DNA of 12,185 bases, from positions 1 through 12,185 of the forward strand of contig DKVK01000105.1 of the NCBI GenBank assembly GCA_002491165.1, written 5' to 3'. The position numbers were made by a program, and so were the translations under genes. The notes beneath the pieces are model-generated. The model worked only from the letters and a program-made list of their open reading frames with translations, ran no database searches and was not told where the DNA came from. The stretch is from Porphyromonadaceae bacterium UBA7180. Lineage in GTDB: Bacteria; Bacteroidota; Bacteroidia; Bacteroidales; Muribaculaceae. Below are positions 8,080 to 12,185 of the stretch, in pieces. How positions within the stretch are numbered: position 1 is the stretch's first letter; each line of letters opens with the position of its first letter.

Positions 8080-8095
8080 CCTGTGGTCCCGCAGG
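8080..8095 (-). promoter_or_regulatory. P13/L13 kissing hairpin and predicted antiterminator
   Basis: A 4-bp stem (CCUG/CAGG) carries the 8-nt loop CGGGACCA (8084-8091). The CGGG part can pair with CCCG in loop L5 of the aptamer (8207-8210); GCGGG with CCCGC is possible if the closing stem base joins. The whole loop is also the exact complement of UGGUCCCG (8006-8013), at the base of the terminator. The two pairings use the same loop bases and exclude each other. Bound cobalamin should hold L13 on L5 and free the terminator. Confidence 0.7.
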
Positions 8096-8109
8096 TACAA
8101 AATTCAGAG

Positions 8110-8266
8110 AATGGGTGGGTCTTCTGACTTGTTCCAACCCTCAAGCCTTCCCGACTGTCGAACAGCCAGTGGCATGATTTGAGAGTTTATACAGAACTTA
8201 CAGCAGCGGGTACTGTTCCGGATTTTCACCGGATTCCAAGGGCGTTTATGCGCCCGCACTCTTTCT
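8110..8266 (-). promoter_or_regulatory. Cobalamin (vitamin B12) riboswitch aptamer
   Basis: The minus strand shows the ordered conserved blocks of the cobalamin riboswitch. First comes GGTGAAAATCCGG (8218-8230), then CAGTACCCGCTGCTGTAAG for the P5/L5 region (about 8197-8215). The GCCACTGG block (about 8166-8173) and CGGGAAGG follow. The B12 box, AAGTCAGAAGACCCACCC, spans 8113-8130. A preceding GGGCG/CGCCC hairpin forms the 5' part. It begins just after a perfect promoter and is followed by the L13 hairpin and a terminator. The first downstream gene is the DUF4465 protein. Aptamer ends are approximate. Confidence 0.95.
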
Positions 8267-8271
8267 CGCCG

Positions 8272-8303
8272 CAAAGTTACAGATATTTTTTGAGTCCTGC
8301 AAA
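8272..8303 (-). promoter_or_regulatory. Bacteroidetes-type promoter for the riboswitch transcript
   Basis: TTTG (8300-8303) and TAACTTTG (8272-8279) lie on the minus strand with exactly 20 nt between them. Transcription should start near 8266, placing the whole aptamer at the 5' end of a leader of about 345 nt. Confidence 0.8.
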
Positions 8304-8357
8304 TTTCGACTCTGTTATTTCAAAAAAACATCCGTCCCTACAAAAACTTCCGATAGT

Positions 8358-8395
8358 ATCTTATAAAATTTTAAGCCTCATATCACTTATAAGAT
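8358..8395. repeat. AT-rich 9-bp perfect inverted repeat downstream of the DUF4294 gene
   Basis: ATCTTATAA (8358-8366) and TTATAAGAT (8387-8395) are perfect inverted repeats around a 20-nt spacer, starting 19 nt past the DUF4294 stop. On the minus strand a T5 run follows about 11 nt later. It may act as a weak terminator of the dapB operon, or be a binding site. It is too AT-rich to be sure. Confidence 0.35.
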
Positions 8396-8413
8396 TTATA
8401 AAATGGTGCGCGG

Positions 8414-9040
8414 TCAGAGGGCGCCTTGCTCTATTAGGTTGGCTACTCGGTCTATCACGGCGTCTTCCTTGTTGTGGACGGGGTCGAAGCCTACTTTCAT
8501 GTTGAGGCCGAAGAAGCGGCCGAAGGTCTGCCAGAAGCCGGCGCGGAATGTGCCCAGAAAGGCTTTCACTATGTTGAAGGAACTTTGCGCAGTCTCGCGG
8601 TTTATGAGCTTTAGCATCATCTTCCCCTGCCCTTTTGTCATCTTCTTAACTATGGGTTTGTATTGCTCGAAGATGTCGTGTTCCAGGCGCTTGAGGTGTG
8701 CTTCACGCTCTTTTTTGTCAGGGATGGTCTGTATGTATTCGTAAGTCTCGCAGAGTGTCTGGTAGGCGAGTTTGGCGAATGGTAGGGTCTTGCGCACGTC
8801 GCGCACCGTGCGCCAGTAGAATTCCTCCTGCTTCTTGTTGGTGAATTTCATGGGAGGATATACGTAGACGTCGCGTATGAAGGTCATCACGCGGCGGTCG
8901 CCGTATTCGTCTATGAACCAGGAGTATCCGCGGTATGCTTTTACAGGCACGGCATAGTCTGGCAGCTCGTCGGCCAATGCGGGGATGGTGGCGGCGAGCA
9001 GCAGTGTGATGGTAAGTAATAGTTTTCTAATCTTTTTCAT
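8414..9040 (-). CDS. DUF4294 family exported protein
   Basis: A 208-aa protein whose function is not known. From the ATG at 9040 it begins with a signal peptide (MKKIRKLLL, then a hydrophobic run ending ALA before DELPD). The mature part carries the conserved DUF4294 features: a YVYPPMKF segment, then FYWRTVRDVRKTLPFAKLA, a charged helical middle, KMTKGQGKMMLKLINRET, and the aromatic GFWQTFGRFFG near the C-terminus. The frame is open 13 codons further upstream, but the ATG at 9040 overlaps the previous stop as ATGA, which marks translational coupling and gives a clean signal peptide. It is the last gene of the dapB-lepB-WbqC operon, so a cell-envelope role is plausible but unproven. Confidence 0.88.
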   Translation of the reverse strand: MKKIRKLLLTITLLLAATIPALADELPDYAVPVKAYRGYSWFIDEYGDRRVMTFIRDVYVYPPMKFTNKKQEEFYWRTVRDVRKTLPFAKLAYQTLCETYEYIQTIPDKKEREAHLKRLEHDIFEQYKPIVKKMTKGQGKMMLKLINRETAQSSFNIVKAFLGTFRAGFWQTFGRFFGLNMKVGFDPVHNKEDAVIDRVANLIEQGAL

Positions 9041-9594
9041 TGCGTTTTGGTGTAGTTTAAGAGAGGAGCGAGAGCGCAAATGGCAGCCTCGGGCCCGAGG
9101 TGAAAAATGTAGTGCAGCGCCGAGACGCCTTGCGGCGGAGCGGGGATGGCGTCGAACAGTTCGGCGGCTACCTTGCGGTGAGTTTCAACGTTTCCTGTCG
9201 CCAGCTGCGGCATGAGCCGGCGCAGCTGCATGAACTCTTCCATGGCGCCGTAGAGCCGGGCGTTGAGCACTTCTACCGAGTTTTCCGAAGTGTCCGTTAT
9301 TACGGCTTCGATTTCCGGGAAGAGATGTTGGAAGAAGGGGGTGCGGCCGTATGCGGCGTTGATGGCGCCGAGATGGCGGTGACGCCATTTTTTGTCGTCG
9401 GCGCAGTGCCATGAGTGCGGGTCGCCGTACTTGACGGCGTTGATTCCGCCCGTGACGGGGATGGTAAGTTGCAGCTCACGCCCGTCGGCGCCGCATAGCG
9501 TCGCGCGGTTGTAGCGTCCCTTCGGGGGGGCGTCGGGGACGGCTCCCGCGGCGAGCTGTGCGCACTGACGTAGCGTGGGCAGATAACTTATCAT
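9037..9594 (-). CDS. WbqC-like family protein
   Basis: A 185-aa cytoplasmic protein that fits the WbqC-like family. Visible family features are the start MISYLPTLRQ, a NRATLCGADGRELQLTIPV block, a K/W/H-rich segment (KKWRHRHLGAINAAYG), and the PFFQHLFPEIE motif. WbqC-like proteins occur in polysaccharide gene clusters in some bacteria, but their reaction is not established, so I assign no activity. Its ATG overlaps the lepB stop by 4 nt (ATGA), and its own stop overlaps the DUF4294 start in the same way. It is thus translated in a coupled series. The N-terminus is slightly shorter than in many relatives, but the coupling supports this start. Confidence 0.87.
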   Translation of the reverse strand: MISYLPTLRQCAQLAAGAVPDAPPKGRYNRATLCGADGRELQLTIPVTGGINAVKYGDPHSWHCADDKKWRHRHLGAINAAYGRTPFFQHLFPEIEAVITDTSENSVEVLNARLYGAMEEFMQLRRLMPQLATGNVETHRKVAAELFDAIPAPPQGVSALHYIFHLGPEAAICALAPLLNYTKTQ

Positions 9595-11102
9595 TTCGCC
9601 TCCGGGTTGACCACGTGTTTGCCGGGGTTTCCGGAGGAAAGGATGCGGTTCCAGCGCATTCCGCCGCCGAAGAGTCCCTTCTCGTCGTCAACGGAGAAGA
9701 CTACGAATGCCGGCGAGCCCACGATGTGGTCTTCGGGCACGAGTCCCCAATAGCGGGAGTCGAGCGACCGGTCGCGATTGTCACCCATCATCCAGTAGTA
9801 GTCCATCTTGAAGGTATAGTAGTCGGTCTGCTTGTCGTTGATATAGATTTTCCCGTCCTTGACTTCGAGCTTGTTGCCTTCGTAGGTGCGGATGGCGCGC
9901 TCGTAGATGGGGAGGTTTGCGCGGGTGAGGTGTATGGTGGAGCCGCGGCGGGGAATCCATATCGTGCCCATGTTGTCGCGTGTCCAGGAGTAGCCGGAGC
10001 CGAGCGGGAAGACACCGCCGAGGTCATACATCCCGGATTTGGATTCGCGTACGGGGGCGCCGCTGAGTTCCGGCCATTTCTTCACTTCGTCGAGCATCGT
10101 CTGTGTCAGCGGTATGTTGTAATAGAGTTTGCCGTTGAAGTCCTTGAGCGGGCCGTTGCCACGGTCGTCGAGGCGTACGCCAAGTTCCTGCAACTTGCTG
10201 TCGGCGATGGGGCGCTTCACGTAGACTATGTAGTTGAACTGCACGTCAGGGGCGTTCTTTATCGGTCGGCCATCGATGTAGATTACATCGTCGGCTATCT
10301 TGAGTCGTTCGCCGGGAAGGCCTATTGCACGCTTCACATAGTTTTCGCGGCGGTCGACGGGACGCCATATCACCTCGCCGAACTGCTCCGGATGCCGGCG
10401 GATGTATTCGCGCGGATTCTCCACGCCGCTGTTTTTCAATTCGTTGATTATCTGGTAGTAATCCGGGTTCTGTATCTTAAGGCAGACTGTGTCGCCCTGC
10501 GGATAGTTGAAGACCACGATGTCGCCGCGGTCGATGGAGCGCAGGCCGGGGAGGCGGTGGTAGCTGAGCTGCGGGTTTTCGATGTAGCTCTTGCCAAGGC
10601 CCATCGGCAGGGTGTGCTGCGCCAGCGGGAAGTGGAGCGGCGTCTGCGGCACGCGCGGGCCGTAGACGAATTTGTTGACCCACAGATAGTCGCCCACGAG
10701 CAGCGATTTTTCGAGCGACGAAGAGGGGATGTTGTACTGCTGCCCCAGGAAGATGAAGATGAAATAGACGAGCACCAGTGCGTAGACGATGGCGTCCACC
10801 CAACTCATGACGGTGCGGACCACACGGTTGTTGCTCTTTCTCCACCATGTCCAGGGGATGTAGGCGGTGATGTATATGTCGAGCAGCAGGAGCCAGAAGA
10901 GCCCCAGCCACGCGTTGCCCATCCACACTACCCACAGGCAGAAGAGTATCGACACCACGATGAAGCGAATCCACCGCAGTGTCTTCACTTCGCGGATGCG
11001 GCGGCGGAAATCCGCCATAAATCCTTGTCCTTCAAGTTCTATTTTGTCCTGTTCCGGAGCGCCGTTGCCATTGGCTCCGGGAGTCTTAGTATCCTCTTTC
11101 AT
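9591..11102 (-). CDS. lepB: Signal peptidase I
   Basis: A 503-aa membrane-bound leader peptidase that removes signal peptides from exported proteins on the outer face of the inner membrane. Three hydrophobic segments lie at about 45-62, 64-84 and 100-119. The active site follows: IPSSSL (125-130), with Ser129 as the likely nucleophile, the lysine in NYVKRAIGLPGE (Lys257), and the box E motif GDNRDRSLDSRYWG (440-453). All catalytic parts are present. It is much longer than Escherichia coli LepB (324 aa), mainly through inserts between the Ser and Lys boxes and between Lys257 and box E, a pattern common in Bacteroidetes. It lies 21 nt after dapB and overlaps the WbqC-like gene. Its substrates would include the signal-peptide-bearing proteins in this window. 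Confidence 0.95.
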   Translation of the reverse strand: MKEDTKTPGANGNGAPEQDKIELEGQGFMADFRRRIREVKTLRWIRFIVVSILFCLWVVWMGNAWLGLFWLLLLDIYITAYIPWTWWRKSNNRVVRTVMSWVDAIVYALVLVYFIFIFLGQQYNIPSSSLEKSLLVGDYLWVNKFVYGPRVPQTPLHFPLAQHTLPMGLGKSYIENPQLSYHRLPGLRSIDRGDIVVFNYPQGDTVCLKIQNPDYYQIINELKNSGVENPREYIRRHPEQFGEVIWRPVDRRENYVKRAIGLPGERLKIADDVIYIDGRPIKNAPDVQFNYIVYVKRPIADSKLQELGVRLDDRGNGPLKDFNGKLYYNIPLTQTMLDEVKKWPELSGAPVRESKSGMYDLGGVFPLGSGYSWTRDNMGTIWIPRRGSTIHLTRANLPIYERAIRTYEGNKLEVKDGKIYINDKQTDYYTFKMDYYWMMGDNRDRSLDSRYWGLVPEDHIVGSPAFVVFSVDDEKGLFGGGMRWNRILSSGNPGKHVVNPEAK

Positions 11103-11123
11103 TGTTCAATAGAGATGGTCAAC

Positions 11124-11873
11124 TTACTTAAAGATTCCGGCGGTATGTGTGATGTCGGCGAGCATATCGGAGATGCCGTACATGGCGGGGTTCTGCTTCA
11201 CGAGCCACTCGGCGCTCAGCACGGCACCCTCGGCGAAACCGCGGCGCGACTTGGCGCTGTGTGTCAGCTCGATGAAGTCGTCGGCGCTGTCCCACATCAT
11301 GGAGTGGATTCCCGGCACTTCGCCGCGGCGCTCGCAGTGGACCGCCAGTACGTCCGAGGCCACTTCGGCGTCGGTTTCCCGCCAGCTTTTCAGCAGCGTG
11401 TCGGCGCCAACGGTCATCTCGGCCGTGGTGATGGCGGTGCCCGACGGATGATCCAGCTTATGGACGTGGTGTATCTCGGAAAGGGAGGGCTTATACTCCG
11501 GGAATTTAGAGAAAACCTGCGCCATGTAACGGTTGAAAGCCCAGAAAAGGTTCACGCCTATAGAGAAGTTAGTGGCGTGGATGAGGCGTCCGCCCTCGGC
11601 CAGACACATGTCGGCGATTTCCGGCAGGTATTGCAGCCATCCGGTGGTGCCGCACACTACCGGCACCTTGGCACCGATGCAGTGCTTCAGGTTGCCGACA
11701 GCAGCCTGGGGAACGGAAAACTCGATGGCGGCGTCGGCACCAAGGAACTCCGGCGACGAGAACTTCTCCTCCTCGCCCTGGTCGATGGTGCAGGCTATCT
11801 CATGCCCGCGCTGGCGGGCTACTTCTTCAATAATATGGCCCATGCGGCCGTATCCAACAATAGCGATTTTCAT
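11124..11873 (-). CDS. dapB: 4-hydroxy-tetrahydrodipicolinate reductase
   Basis: A 249-aa cytoplasmic enzyme that reduces the cyclic dihydrodipicolinate precursor with NAD(P)H in the diaminopimelate/lysine pathway, feeding cell-wall synthesis. The nucleotide-binding loop is GYGRMGH (7-13), the GTTGW motif is at 75-79, and the catalytic block is EIHHVHKLDHPSGT (133-146). His135 and Lys139 align with the known catalytic His and Lys. It is a little shorter than the E. coli enzyme (273 aa), as in other Bacteroidetes, with no missing motif. It is the first gene of the operon with lepB, the WbqC-like gene and the DUF4294 gene. The ATG at 11873 gives the nucleotide-binding strand MKIAIVGYG directly. 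Confidence 0.96.
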   Translation of the reverse strand: MKIAIVGYGRMGHIIEEVARQRGHEIACTIDQGEEEKFSSPEFLGADAAIEFSVPQAAVGNLKHCIGAKVPVVCGTTGWLQYLPEIADMCLAEGGRLIHATNFSIGVNLFWAFNRYMAQVFSKFPEYKPSLSEIHHVHKLDHPSGTAITTAEMTVGADTLLKSWRETDAEVASDVLAVHCERRGEVPGIHSMMWDSADDFIELTHSAKSRRGFAEGAVLSAEWLVKQNPAMYGISDMLADITHTAGIFK

Positions 11874-12081
11874 AATATACTTGTTTTAACTTCGATAAAG
11901 AGCCGGAATTGCCCCGAATCCGTCAGCCTGGTGTTCTCTATTTCGCTGGAGGAGCGTTTTCGCTGCGGAATGAAATGCGCCGGGAAAGCGCATGAAACAC
12001 AGCGAAATCCGCCGGAAAGGAACCGGGTGCGCCAATATAACGTTTAAGGCGCAGCGAAATCCGTCAGCTCAGTACATATCA
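11874..12081 (-). promoter_or_regulatory. Repeat-rich leader region of dapB
   Basis: This 200-nt stretch holds no gene but has clear structure. CAGCGAAATCCG occurs twice as a direct repeat (12000-12011 and 12052-12063). AATCCGTCAGC occurs twice (11917-11927 and 12058-12068). TTTCGCTG, the inverse of part of the first repeat, occurs at 11941-11948 and 11958-11965. A nested hairpin forms from TTTCGCTG (11958-11965) with CAGCGAAA (12000-12007) around a perfect ATGCGC/GCGCAT stem (11975-11980 with 11988-11993). I see no lysine riboswitch pattern. The role is unknown. Confidence 0.45.
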
Positions 12082-12086
12082 ATCTG

Positions 12087-12094
12087 CAAAATTA
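12087..12094 (-). promoter_or_regulatory. Candidate -7 promoter element for the dapB operon
   Basis: TAATTTTG on the minus strand matches the Bacteroidetes -7 element (TAnnTTTG). No TTTG lies at the expected 19-21 nt upstream, so the match is partial. It is the only such element between the dapB start and the window edge; the start of transcription would be near 12081. The remaining bases up to 12185 hold nothing else I can support. Confidence 0.45.
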
Positions 12095-12185
12095 CGAAAA
12101 AAAACCGAACCCCTCTTGTTAATACCCTTAAAAATTGCTAACAAACTGATTTATGTATCAGAAAGAGGGTGTATCAAAATGAAGG

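Noticed and set aside
9558..12047. Long plus-strand open frame of 829 codons
   Set aside because: It runs antisense through lepB and dapB, which have full catalytic motifs. Its protein has no recognisable domain, and it is an effect of GC-biased codons.
12116..12143. TTGTTA ... TAACAA symmetric AT-rich site
   Set aside because: The 6-bp arms are short and could arise by chance. There are no DnaA-box clusters or other origin features.
12111..12169. Inverted repeat CCCTCTT / AAGAGGG and the end sequence GAGGGTGTATCAAAATG
   Set aside because: It looks a little like an insertion-sequence end or a gene start, but only 5 bases follow before the window ends and no partner repeat or transposase is visible.

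Overview
The window looks like the chromosome of a gut-type Bacteroidales, possibly a Muribaculaceae or Prevotella relative. Three pieces of evidence support this. Three sites match the Bacteroidetes promoter TTTG-N20-TAnnTTTG exactly. None of the starts I examined has an obvious Shine-Dalgarno sequence. The gene families (DUF4465, DUF4294, WbqC-like, DUF4405, two-domain SNF2 with SWIM finger) are those of Bacteroidetes. The species assignment is inference; the promoter grammar is seen directly.

All intact genes are on the minus strand, so the window reads right to left. Right block (about 12.1 to 8.4 kb): a compact operon dapB - lepB - WbqC-like - DUF4294, with a 21-nt gap and then two ATGA stop/start overlaps, preceded by a 200-nt leader rich in direct and inverted repeats. 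Middle block (8.3 to 6.8 kb): a monocistronic unit made of a textbook promoter, a cobalamin riboswitch, a predicted antiterminator/terminator switch, a secreted DUF4465 protein and a strong downstream terminator. Next (6.7 to 4.9 kb) is a secreted M6-family metalloprotease whose promoter lies so close to its ATG that the mRNA is probably almost leaderless.

Left block (4.9 to 0.15 kb): a decayed plus-strand DUF4405 membrane-protein gene (two frameshifts, no start codon), then a promoter driving a 222-aa protein made of two diverged repeats and a 1165-aa SWIM/SNF2 helicase-like ATPase, probably one transcript.

The most interesting part is the B12 switch. The 8-nt loop of the riboswitch's kissing hairpin is exactly complementary to the 5' side of a terminator placed before the DUF4465 gene. 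The sequence therefore suggests a complete ligand-controlled transcription switch whose only target is a secreted protein of unknown function, with no transporter gene beside it in the window.
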